A stretch of DNA of 30,066 bases from an uncultured Bacteroidales bacterium (GTDB lineage: Bacteria; Bacteroidota; Bacteroidia; Bacteroidales; UBA932). The position numbers and the translations under genes are program-made. The notes under the pieces are model-generated. The model was not told where the DNA came from and did no database searches. It saw nothing but the letters and a program-made list of their open reading frames with translations. Where the stretch lies: contig CAKULN010000035.1 of the NCBI GenBank assembly GCA_934667175.1, positions 1 through 30,066 on the forward strand, written 5' to 3'. This document shows positions 15,466-22,773 of the stretch, piece after piece (the first letter of the stretch is position 1; the number at the start of each line of letters is the position of its first letter).

Positions 15466-15473
15466 CAAAGCTA
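15466..15473 (-). promoter_or_regulatory. -7 box TAGCTTTG for rlmH and the kinase
   Basis: On the minus strand TAGCTTTG matches TAnnTTTG and lies 36 nt before the rlmH ATG. The -33 element is not evident. The region is shared with the divergent DUF4783 gene. Confidence 0.45.
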
Positions 15474-15538
15474 TCTTGATTTTTCAACACTACTTTCCGG
15501 AAAAGTGGCTCGGAATTTGTAAAAGAAAACTTTCTGTC

Positions 15539-15943
15539 ATGAAAGCTTTTGCAAGGATATTCGCCGCGATTTCCGTGCTGCTGTTCTGTGTCAACGGCAA
15601 CGCCGCCGCTGACAGTTACGATGTTTTCGTGCCGATAGCGAAGTATCTTGGCCGTGGGGACGCTGAAAAGTTGTCTGTCTGGTTTGACGACAACCTTGAG
15701 ATCACGATAATGTCCACGACAAACGATTCCAGCAAGAATCAGGCGAAGCAGATCCTGAAGGCTTTCTTTGACAATCACACACCACGGTCGTTCGAAATAA
15801 GGCACACGGCCTCACGTTCCAACTCTAAGTACGCCTTGGGCTTCCTGAACGCCGGCGGTGAAGTTTTCGAAGTCACGATCTTTGTCAGCAACTGCGGCGA
15901 CCGGTACAAGATCCAGCAGTTGAAGATTGACAGAATCCGGTGA
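15539..15943 (+). CDS. DUF4783 secreted protein
   Basis: A 134-residue protein of unknown function found in Bacteroidetes, often beside rlmH as here. ATG 15539 (MKAFARIFAAISVLLFC) gives a proper signal peptide ending near GNAAA-DSYD; the frame is open further upstream to 15476 but that start would bury the signal. The mature part (VPIAKYLGRGDAEKLSVWFDDN...) looks like a small NTF2-type alpha/beta fold, with repeated FEIRHTAS/FEVTIFVS strands. No catalytic residues are recognised. It sits 22 bp ahead of the DUF5686 gene, so the two envelope proteins are probably co-expressed. Confidence 0.8.
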   Translation: MKAFARIFAAISVLLFCVNGNAAADSYDVFVPIAKYLGRGDAEKLSVWFDDNLEITIMSTTNDSSKNQAKQILKAFFDNHTPRSFEIRHTASRSNSKYALGFLNAGGEVFEVTIFVSNCGDRYKIQQLKIDRIR

Positions 15944-15965
15944 CCTCGTCCATTCAGACCAAACC

Positions 15966-18500
15966 ATGACATCCGACTTTAGACACATATTCAGAATCCT
16001 ATCATTAACCATTCTCCTGACGACCTTTTTCCTGCCTGACGCATCGGCTCAGGCCACAAAGGTGAAAGGACGGGTGGTGGATGCGTCGACGGGGGAGGGG
16101 ATTCCTTTTGCGGGAATATATTTCAAGAACTCCACGGTCGGGGTCTCGGCCGACATGGACGGCTATTTCTCTTTGGAGACCAGAGACACTCTGAGTGTGC
16201 TGTCGGCGTCCATCCTTGGGTACGAGGAGCAATTTATCAAGATCAACAGGCGAAGCTTCAATGAGATAACATTTCGGTTGAATCCGGTTCACGACGAACT
16301 TGCCGCAGCCGTGGTGAAGCCGGATGACCGCTACATGCGCTCGATACTGCGGAAGATCGACGAGGCCAAGGGACGGAACAACCCGGAAAAGCGTCCGAGG
16401 TACAGCTGCGATGTCTACACGAAGATGGAACTTGATGTCACCAACCCGGAAAGTCCGATGATCAGCAGCTTCCTTCCCAAAGATTTCAAGTTTGTCTATG
16501 ACTACATGGACACGTCCGTCGTGTCCGGTCATCCTTATCTTCCTGTGCTGATCTCCGAGACGACCTCCAAGTACTATCATCGGAAGGATCCATCGTCAAA
16601 CAGGGAACTCATCAAGGCCTCCAGAATCTCCGGTGTGGACAATAATCCGGTACTGTCCCAGTTCACCGGCAACATGTACGTGAAGACCAACTTCTACGAC
16701 AATTTCATCAACATCTTCCAGGTCGAGATTCCGTCGCCGCTGGCCTCGTCCGGGATGACCTACTACAACTACTATCTGGTCGACAGCCTTCAGATCGAGG
16801 GGCGCAAGACCTACAAGATCCGTTTCCATCCGTCCAAATGGGTCTCCTCTCCGACGTTCGACGGGGAGATGTCCATCGATGCGGAGGAATATGCGTTGCG
16901 TGACATCCACGTGCGGCTCAAGAAAGGATCCAACGTGAACTGGGTCCGTGACATGACCATCGATGTGGAGAACCGTAGGCTTCCGGATTCCACTTGGTTC
17001 TACAAGCAGGACAGGATGTACGTGGATTTCTCGCCCACCACGCGGGATTCCTCCAAGATCGTCACGTTCTTGGGTAACAGGCAGATAGACTACTCGAATC
17101 CGGACTTTACAACCACCTACAAGGCCGATAGGGAGGACATCAACGCCCAGGTCCATGCGGGCAAGGATGTCATCAACAATGACGAGAGCTACTGGCAGAG
17201 TGTCCGTCCTTACCCGCTGAGCGAGAAGGAGCGGGGAATCTACAACATGGTGGACTCCATCAAGAACGTTCCGCTCTACAAGGATGTCTATGCCTTGGCG
17301 GACATGATTGTCAACGGATTCCTGAACACCAAGTATGTCGGGTTCGGTCCGTACTCGTCGGTCTACAGCTTCAATGAGCTGGAGGGAGACCGCGTCCAGC
17401 TGGGAATCAGGACGACCAAGAAGCTCAGCCGTAAGGTGCGTGTCATGGGCTATGCCGCCTATGGTTTCAAGGACAAGACTTGGAAAGGCGGCGGTTCGTT
17501 CGAGTTCATGTTCAACAACCAGCCTACCGACAAACTGACCCTTTCCTACAAGCACGACGTGATGCAGCTTGGCAAGGGGCCGACCGTCTACGGAAGCGGA
17601 AGCCTGATGTCTTCGATTCTCGCGAAGGCCAATAGCCAGAAAATGAGCATGGTGAATGACTACGCCCTTTCCTGGCAGAAGGAATGGTCCCAGAATTTCA
17701 ACATGATCCTCGCGTTGGAAAGCCGCAGGATATTCTCGAACATGTTCGTGCCGATGGTCTCGTCCGACGGGGAGGTCTTCAACTCCGTCGGGTACAACCA
17801 GGCTCACATGCAGCTTCGCTTCTCAAAGGACGAGATAGTCACCAGGGGGACGTTCGAGAAGCACTACATGTACTCCAAGTATCCGGTTGTGACATTGGAC
17901 TTCATCGGTTCGACAAAAGGAATAGGGAAGAATGAATATTCCTACTTCCGCCCCGAGCTGTCAATCCACTACACCCTTCCGATCCCGCCGCTTGGGCTTT
18001 CCAAATTCGACCTGAACACCGGTACTGTCGTGGGCCGGGTGCCGTACCCGATGCTCAAGATTCACGAGGGCAACGGAACGTACACATTCTCAAGATATTC
18101 ATTCGCCTGCATGGATTACTATGAATTCGCTTCCGATCTTTGGACCACCTTGTTTTGGGAGCATAACTTCAAGGGATTCTTCCTTGGAAAGATTCCGCTG
18201 CTGAAGAAATTGCAGTGGAGGGAAGTGGCGTCTTTGAGGATGGCTTACGGAACGATCCGGAAAGAGAACAACGGAATCGTCGGCGATGAGGGTTTTGGCT
18301 CAGTGATGCTTTTCCCGGAGAAGATGGGGAAACTGAACAGGCCTTACGTCGAGATGGGCGTCGGCATCACGAACATATTCAGATTCCTGCGAATCGATGC
18401 CTTCTGGAGAATGACCCACCGCTACGAAGTCAAGGATGGTGTGAAAGTTCCGCACGACAACCGCTTTGTGATCAATTTTGGCTTGGAATTCAGGTTCTGA
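15966..18500 (+). CDS. DUF5686 outer-membrane protein with carboxypeptidase-like regulatory domain
   Basis: An 844-residue envelope protein. ATG 15966 (MTSDFRHIFRILSLTILL) gives a signal peptide ending at DASAQ; an ATG at 15927 would overlap the previous gene. Residues about 30-110 form a CarboxypepD_reg-like (beta-sandwich) domain with KGRVVDASTGEGIPFAGIYF...GVSADMDGYFSL. The rest matches the DUF5686 family: a middle domain (YSCDVYTKMELDV, DVENRRLPDSTWFYKQDR) and a C-terminal half rich in alternating aromatic strands, ending in an aromatic residue (NFGLEFRF), as expected of an outer-membrane beta barrel. Its function is unknown; such proteins resemble TonB-dependent receptor relatives but no plug domain is visible. 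Confidence 0.85.
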   Translation: MTSDFRHIFRILSLTILLTTFFLPDASAQATKVKGRVVDASTGEGIPFAGIYFKNSTVGVSADMDGYFSLETRDTLSVLSASILGYEEQFIKINRRSFNEITFRLNPVHDELAAAVVKPDDRYMRSILRKIDEAKGRNNPEKRPRYSCDVYTKMELDVTNPESPMISSFLPKDFKFVYDYMDTSVVSGHPYLPVLISETTSKYYHRKDPSSNRELIKASRISGVDNNPVLSQFTGNMYVKTNFYDNFINIFQVEIPSPLASSGMTYYNYYLVDSLQIEGRKTYKIRFHPSKWVSSPTFDGEMSIDAEEYALRDIHVRLKKGSNVNWVRDMTIDVENRRLPDSTWFYKQDRMYVDFSPTTRDSSKIVTFLGNRQIDYSNPDFTTTYKADREDINAQVHAGKDVINNDESYWQSVRPYPLSEKERGIYNMVDSIKNVPLYKDVYALADMIVNGFLNTKYVGFGPYSSVYSFNELEGDRVQLGIRTTKKLSRKVRVMGYAAYGFKDKTWKGGGSFEFMFNNQPTDKLTLSYKHDVMQLGKGPTVYGSGSLMSSILAKANSQKMSMVNDYALSWQKEWSQNFNMILALESRRIFSNMFVPMVSSDGEVFNSVGYNQAHMQLRFSKDEIVTRGTFEKHYMYSKYPVVTLDFIGSTKGIGKNEYSYFRPELSIHYTLPIPPLGLSKFDLNTGTVVGRVPYPMLKIHEGNGTYTFSRYSFACMDYYEFASDLWTTLFWEHNFKGFFLGKIPLLKKLQWREVASLRMAYGTIRKENNGIVGDEGFGSVMLFPEKMGKLNRPYVEMGVGITNIFRFLRIDAFWRMTHRYEVKDGVKVPHDNRFVINFGLEFRF

Positions 18501-18513
18501 CGCTATATCTTTG
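18483..18513 (+). promoter_or_regulatory. Internal promoter for lnt
   Basis: TATCTTTG (18506-18513) matches the -7 consensus, with TTGG at 18483-18486 spaced 19 nt away. It starts inside the end of the DUF5686 gene and ends 9 nt before the lnt ATG, so the lnt message would be leaderless or nearly so. Confidence 0.5.
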
Positions 18514-18522
18514 CAGACAGTT

Positions 18523-20187
18523 ATGCCCAGAAAATTGACAATTTTGCTGCTGGTGCTCATGTCATCGGCTCTGTTGAGTGTTCCGTTCCTGGTTCCCGGG
18601 ACGGGTTGGCTGTCGTTGATCGCGTTCGTCCCGCTGCTCTGGGCGGAAGACATTGCCACAGGCGACGGGATGAAAGGATTCTGCTGGTGGCACTACCTCT
18701 GTTTTGTGCTGTGGAACGCAGCCACGACTTTCTGGGTCTGCAACGCCACACTTGGAGGCGGAATATTCGCCATTCTTGCCAACGCTTTCCAGATGTCGCT
18801 TGTCTTCGGACTGTTCCGTTGGAGCCGCAAATGGCTCAGCGGTTCGCTCCCTTACATATTCCTGGCTTTCGCTTGGATCGCCTGGGAGCGATGGTACCTC
18901 ACAGACGCGCAGATCAGCTGGCCATGGCTCGTGCTGGGCAACGCTTTCGCGCGCACGACGGGATGGATCCAATGGTATGAATATACCGGCACACTCGGCG
19001 GCTCGCTACTTGTCTGGGCCGCGAACCTCAGCGTCTTCGGGATTCTTGAATCCATTGCGGACGGCCGTTGGGTAACGTTCAACTGGAAGGCCAAGTCCGC
19101 GGCCCTGCTGGGAACTTCCGCATTGTTTGTGGCTCCTCCCGTCGTGTCGATGTTCCTGAGGCCTGAACCTTGTGACGAGACCCTTGACGTTGTCATCGCG
19201 CAGCCGAACATCGACCCGTACAACAAGTTCGGAGGCATGACGCAGAAAGAACAAAACGAATTGTTGCTGAGTCAGTTCTCAGACATTCCTGACAGTGTTC
19301 CGGTACTTTTGGCCGCACCGGAGACTTTCACCGGAGATGTCGTGACGAACGATCTGTCCTCCAGTCCTACCGTCCAGAGATTCACATCATTCCTTGCCGG
19401 GCATCCTAACGCCAACATGCTTGTCGGGGCTTCTTCGAGGACCTATCTGAAGAGGGCTCTGAGGCCCTCCTACACTGCCCGCAGAGCCGGCGACGGGCAG
19501 TGGATGGAGTCTCACAACTCAGCCTTGATGCTGGACGCTTTCAGTTTTCCGGAGATATTCCACAAAAGCAAGCTTGTCGTGGCTGTGGAGATGACGCCAT
19601 ACCCTGCATTCTTCTGCAAGATAGATGATTGGCTCGGAGGGGTCATGGGCCGTTGCATAGGACAGAGTGAGGTCGGACCGCTGCATTTCAATGAATATGC
19701 CTATGCCTCCGGCGCTCAGGTCACAGCTGTTCCGGACAGCCTGGCGGATCCGGCCGCGCGTAAGGAGGTCTTCGTGAGCGAGACCATCCCGGTCGGCTGC
19801 GCTGTCTGCTACGAGTCCGTCTATGGTGAGTATTGCACTGAATATGTCCGTAAAGGCGCCCGTCTTCTGGCCGTGATCACCAACGATGCCTGGTGGGGAG
19901 ACACTCCAGGCTATGTCCAGCACCTGTCATATTCATGCCTTCGTGCCATTGAGACCCGCCGCTGGGTCGCCCGATGCGCCAACACAGGCATCTCCGCCAT
20001 CATCGATCCGTCCGGCAGGATTGTCTCACGCACGTCCTGGTGGCAGCCTGAGGTCCTGAAAGGACAGGTCAGGCTGAGTAACGGGCAGACCTTCTTTGTG
20101 CTCCATGGAGACTTCATCGGCCGTCTCTCCACCCTGATGGCCGCGCTTATTCTTCTCGCGACCATTGTCCGCCGTTTCTCCCGGTAA
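18523..20187 (+). CDS. lnt: Apolipoprotein N-acyltransferase
   Basis: An inner-membrane enzyme that adds the third acyl chain to the N-terminal cysteine of lipoproteins. The 554-residue protein has about 6-7 hydrophobic segments in its first 200 residues, then a nitrilase-type (CN_hydrolase) domain. The catalytic triad is visible as Glu in LLAAPETFTGD, Lys in IFHKSKLVVAVEMTPYP and Cys in VGCAVCYESVYGEY. WWGDTPGYVQHLSYSCLRAIETRRWVAR is the usual late Lnt region. ATG 18523 (MPRKLTILLLVL) is preferred over 18478, which lies inside the upstream gene. A last TM segment closes the protein. It probably also receives read-through from the DUF5686 gene. Confidence 0.93.
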   Translation: MPRKLTILLLVLMSSALLSVPFLVPGTGWLSLIAFVPLLWAEDIATGDGMKGFCWWHYLCFVLWNAATTFWVCNATLGGGIFAILANAFQMSLVFGLFRWSRKWLSGSLPYIFLAFAWIAWERWYLTDAQISWPWLVLGNAFARTTGWIQWYEYTGTLGGSLLVWAANLSVFGILESIADGRWVTFNWKAKSAALLGTSALFVAPPVVSMFLRPEPCDETLDVVIAQPNIDPYNKFGGMTQKEQNELLLSQFSDIPDSVPVLLAAPETFTGDVVTNDLSSSPTVQRFTSFLAGHPNANMLVGASSRTYLKRALRPSYTARRAGDGQWMESHNSALMLDAFSFPEIFHKSKLVVAVEMTPYPAFFCKIDDWLGGVMGRCIGQSEVGPLHFNEYAYASGAQVTAVPDSLADPAARKEVFVSETIPVGCAVCYESVYGEYCTEYVRKGARLLAVITNDAWWGDTPGYVQHLSYSCLRAIETRRWVARCANTGISAIIDPSGRIVSRTSWWQPEVLKGQVRLSNGQTFFVLHGDFIGRLSTLMAALILLATIVRRFSR

Positions 20188-20203
20188 GCAGCTCGCCGGG
20201 TGT

Positions 20204-20385
20204 GTCGCTTCGACAGGCTCAGCGACCGCCGAAATCGGCCGTACCGGTCGCTGAGCCTGTCGAATCACGATCGCTGAGCCTGTCGAATCACGGTCGCAGA
20301 GCCTGTCGAATCACGGTCGCAGAGCCTGTCGAATTACGGTCGCAGAGCCTGTCGAATCACGGGTCGCTGAGCTTGTCGAAGCGAC
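20204..20385. repeat. REP-like tandem array, 23-bp period
   Basis: One inverted unit (20204-20227) is followed by at least six head-to-tail copies of GTCGCWGAGCCTGTCGAA plus TCACG or TTACG, at 23-bp period. The last copy restores the canonical ...TTGTCGAAGCGAC end. The inner copies have CGCA in place of CGCT and have lost the closing AGCGAC arm, so they no longer form the hairpin. This fills the convergent gap between lnt and the RNase gene. Confidence 0.85.
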
Positions 20386-20417
20386 ATATCTGCCGAAGCT
20401 CCCACCTGATAAACACG

Positions 20418-20445
20418 AAAAAGGGACCTATAGCCGGTCCCCTTT
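20418..20445 (-). terminator. Terminator overlapping the RNase G/E stop codon
   Basis: On the minus strand GGGACC and GGTCCC form the stem around GGCTATA, followed by TTTTT (20418-20422). The TAG stop codon (20428-20430) straddles the loop and the 3' arm. Confidence 0.75.
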
Positions 20446-21999
20446 CTCATCATAAAGTTCATTCTGCAGAACTGTGTAGTCGGTCACCTCGATGAGGTTG
20501 ATCCGGCACTTGTACTTCTTCTTCCATTTTCCGAGGAAAGATTTGTCCGAAAGCATCGTGGCCCCCCGCTTGAGGTAGGCCCCCAGAATCGGACTGACTT
20601 TCAGCGTCAGGTCTGTCTTGCCATGCTCCACGTTGTAGGCGATGTTCCGTTCGATCTGCTCGTCGATCACCGCGCTCGAGGAAATCTTTCCGGTGCCATG
20701 GCACACAGGGCATACTTCGGCAGTGTTGATCTCGGTCACCGGACGGATTCTCTGACGGGTGATCTGCATGAGGCCGAACTTGGTCAAAGGCAGCACGTTG
20801 TGCTTTGCCCTGTCACTTTCCATGAGTGATTGCATGTACTTGTGCAGCTCGTTGCGGTGCTCACCGGAATCCATGTCGATGAAATCCACAATCACGATTC
20901 CGCCCATGTCCCTGAGCCTCAATTGCCGGGCTATCTCCTCCGCCGCGATCTTGTTGACCTCGAAGGCGTTCTCCTCCTGGTTGTCGGTCTTCGCGCGGAT
21001 GCCGCTGTTCACGTCGATGACGTTCAAGGCCTCGGTCGTCTCGATGACCAGATAGGCTCCCTGCTTCATCGGCACCACCTTGCCGAAAGAGCTCTTGATC
21101 TGCCTTGTGACCTCGAAATGATCGAAGATGGGATCCTTGCCGTTGTACAGTTTCACGATCTTTTCCTGATCCGGAGAGATCAAGGAAATATACTTCTTTG
21201 TCTCCTCGTAGACGTTCTCGTTGTTCACATAGATGTTCGAGAATGAGTCGTTCAGGAGATCCCTGAGGATTGTGGTGGTCTTGCTGTACTCTGTGAAAAG
21301 CAACTGGATGCCTTTAGACTTTGCGACCTTCTTCCAGGATGACTCCCATTTCTCGATGAGAGACTTCAACTCGGCCACCAGAACGGCGGCGTTCTTGCCT
21401 TCCGCGGCTGTGCGGATGATCGCTCCGTAGTTCTTGGGAAGGATGCTCCTGACGAGGGTCTCAAGCCTTCTTTTCTCCTCCTTGGAGGAAATCTTTTGGG
21501 AAATGCTCACCTTCTCCGCGAAGGGAATCAGTACAATGTTGCGTCCTGCCAATGAAATTTCCGCGGTCAGTCGTGACCCTTTGGTGGAGATCGGTTCCTT
21601 GACGATCTGCACGATCATCATCTGCCCTGGCTTGAGCACATTCTCGATCCGTCCTTCCTTTTCAAGGATTGGTCCGATAGGAATGCTCGAATAGAGCTCG
21701 CCGAGATCCGTGTTCGGGTTGCTCTTGCGCACGAACTCGTCGAACGACGTGAAGTAGAACCCCAGATCCAGATAATGAACGAACGCTTCCTTCTTGTCTC
21801 CGATGTCCACAAAGGCAGCGTTGAGCGCAGGAAGAATCTTCTTCACTTTTCCCAGGTAGACGTCCCCGACGGAAAAGCTGTGCCCTTTGCTGGACTCTTT
21901 GTTGAGTTCAATCAGCCGATGGTTTTCCATCAGCGCGATGTGAACTTCGGTCGATGTGACATCGACAATCAAATCTTTCTCAGATTTTTCTGACTCCAT
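20428..21999 (-). CDS. rng: Ribonuclease G/E family endoribonuclease
   Basis: A cytoplasmic endonuclease that cuts single-stranded AU-rich RNA in rRNA maturation and mRNA decay. The 523-residue product has an S1 RNA-binding domain (SVGDVYLGKVKKILPALNAAFVDIGDKKEAFVHYLDLG, about 42-80, interrupted by an insert), the RNase G/E core (KGSRLTAEISLAGRNIVLIPF), catalytic acidic residues in ALNVIDVNSG and GGIVIVDFIDM, and the zinc-link CPVCHGTG. A small C-terminal domain follows, with no long RNase E-type scaffold, so it is RNase G-sized. Its stop codon lies in its terminator hairpin. No clear -7 box is seen upstream; the COX24-like gene ahead is separated by a terminator. Confidence 0.92.
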   Translation of the reverse strand: MESEKSEKDLIVDVTSTEVHIALMENHRLIELNKESSKGHSFSVGDVYLGKVKKILPALNAAFVDIGDKKEAFVHYLDLGFYFTSFDEFVRKSNPNTDLGELYSSIPIGPILEKEGRIENVLKPGQMMIVQIVKEPISTKGSRLTAEISLAGRNIVLIPFAEKVSISQKISSKEEKRRLETLVRSILPKNYGAIIRTAAEGKNAAVLVAELKSLIEKWESSWKKVAKSKGIQLLFTEYSKTTTILRDLLNDSFSNIYVNNENVYEETKKYISLISPDQEKIVKLYNGKDPIFDHFEVTRQIKSSFGKVVPMKQGAYLVIETTEALNVIDVNSGIRAKTDNQEENAFEVNKIAAEEIARQLRLRDMGGIVIVDFIDMDSGEHRNELHKYMQSLMESDRAKHNVLPLTKFGLMQITRQRIRPVTEINTAEVCPVCHGTGKISSSAVIDEQIERNIAYNVEHGKTDLTLKVSPILGAYLKRGATMLSDKSFLGKWKKKYKCRINLIEVTDYTVLQNELYDEKGDRL

Positions 22000-22061
22000 A
22001 AGGAAATTACAATGGTGATAAAATAACTTGGCGTCTTGCCAATTATTCTCTGACGATAATA

Positions 22062-22096
22062 AAAAAGGCTGTCCGGCACTTCCGGTCAGCCTTTTT
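22062..22096. terminator. Bidirectional-type terminator behind the HU/COX24 unit
   Basis: AAAAAGGCTG-T-CCGG pairs with CCGG-T-CAGCCTTTTT around a short loop, with A and T runs at both ends. It terminates the minus-strand HU-COX24 transcript before the RNase gene. Confidence 0.85.
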
Positions 22097-22133
22097 CTTC
22101 TAGCAGACTGCTAAAATGGCAGGCACAGAAGCA

Positions 22134-22223
22134 TTACTTCTTCTTGTGTCTGTTCTTGCGCAAGCGTTTTTTACGCTTGTGCGTCGACATCTTATGTCTC
22201 TTTCTCTTTTTTCCGCTTGGCAT
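22134..22223 (-). CDS. AURKAIP1/COX24-domain mini-protein (bS22/mS38-like)
   Basis: A 29-residue, extremely basic protein, MPSGKKRKRHKMSTHKRKK... ending in NRHKKK. In Bacteroidetes this sequence is annotated as an AURKAIP1/COX24 domain protein. It belongs to the same family as mycobacterial ribosomal protein bS22 and the C-terminus of mitochondrial mS38, which sit near the 30S decoding region. A ribosomal role here is therefore likely but inferred. The start ATG is at 22223 and the stop TAA at 22134-22136. It follows the HU gene by 19 bp on the same strand, and a strong terminator follows it, so HU and this gene form one transcript. Confidence 0.85.
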   Translation of the reverse strand: MPSGKKRKRHKMSTHKRKKRLRKNRHKKK

Positions 22224-22242
22224 AATAAAAGATGTTTAAAAA

Positions 22243-22524
22243 TTATTTTTCCTCCTTGACTGCGTTCACGAAGACCTTGGCTGGCTTGAAAGCCGGGATA
22301 TCGTGTGCAGGGATGGTCATAGTTGTCTTTTTGGTGATGTTTCTGGCTGCCTTCTTCGCTCTGTGCTTTACAATGAAGCTGCCGAATCCGCGGAGGTACA
22401 CAGGCTCTTTCCTGATGATGGAACCCTTTACGGTGTCCATGAAAGCCTCGATAACGGACTGAACTGCGATTTTCTCGATTCCGGTTGACTTTGCAACCTC
22501 ATTCACGATTTCTGCCTTTGTCAT
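22243..22524 (-). CDS. HU-family DNA-binding protein
   Basis: A 93-residue histone-like protein that dimerises and bends DNA. It shows the family pattern: N-terminal helices MTKAEIVNEVAKSTGIEKIAVQSVIEAFMDTVKGSI, the turn VYLRGFGSFIVKHRAKKAARN (equivalent to the 'GFG.F.v..r..r.grNP' signature) with the NITKKTTMTIPA arm, and FKPAKVFVNAVKE at the C-terminus. The usual NP of GRNP reads NI, as in several Bacteroidetes HU proteins. The promoter is textbook quality (TTTG-19 nt-TATTTTTG). It is co-transcribed with the COX24-like gene. Confidence 0.93.
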   Translation of the reverse strand: MTKAEIVNEVAKSTGIEKIAVQSVIEAFMDTVKGSIIRKEPVYLRGFGSFIVKHRAKKAARNITKKTTMTIPAHDIPAFKPAKVFVNAVKEEK

Positions 22525-22560
22525 AATCTATTAATATTTATTAGGATTTACCATAATAAC

Positions 22561-22580
22561 CCCCAAAAGTTCGTTTGGGG
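22561..22580 (-). other. Stem-loop at the predicted 5' end of the HU mRNA
   Basis: On the minus strand CCCCAAA-CGAACT-TTTGGGG is a perfect 7-bp hairpin beginning 3 nt after the -7 box, so it would form the very start of the HU transcript. Confidence 0.5.
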
Positions 22581-22583
22581 ATG

Positions 22584-22614
22584 CAAAAATAGACTTATTT
22601 TTTTAATATTCAAA
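22584..22614 (-). promoter_or_regulatory. HU promoter (-33 TTTG, -7 TATTTTTG)
   Basis: On the minus strand TTTG (22611-22614) and TATTTTTG (22584-22591) are separated by exactly 19 nt, a full match to the Bacteroidetes sigma-ABfr consensus. Confidence 0.75.
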
Positions 22615-22635
22615 ATCATATACATAAATTATTTA

Positions 22636-22712
22636 CCATATTTCGTTTGGCACGGTGATTGACCATATTCCCGGATGCTTTCTGAACTCCCATATTCCTG
22701 CCAAATTGGCAG
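22636..22712 (+). promoter_or_regulatory. lon upstream region: 27-bp-spaced repeats, sigma-54-like element, palindrome
   Basis: CCATATT recurs at 22636, 22663 and 22690, exactly 27 bp apart. Between the first two lies TTTGGCACGGTGATTGA (22646-22662), which fits the sigma-54 -24/-12 consensus except that the -12 GC is GA. The palindrome CTGCCAAATTGGCAG is at 22698-22712, 60 bp before the lon ATG. No TAnnTTTG box precedes lon. Lon is commonly stress-induced, so these are candidate control sites. Confidence 0.4.
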
Positions 22713-22773
22713 AAAGGAGCAGGTGGCGTTTGGTCGCGGCGATATTAGGTCGCCGAAAATATGGCAAAGACTT

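Noticed and set aside
16596..17807. 403-codon minus-strand open frame
   Set aside because: It is a shadow opposite the well-supported DUF5686 gene: low-complexity V/H/L/R-rich translation typical of the antisense of GC-rich codons.
20204..20385. Possible CRISPR array
   Set aside because: The units are contiguous with a 23-bp period and no unique spacers, and identical units are scattered singly elsewhere; no cas genes are present.
22675..22773. Earlier lon start at 22675
   Set aside because: The extra residues lie over palindromic and repeat sites and do not look like a LON domain N-terminus.
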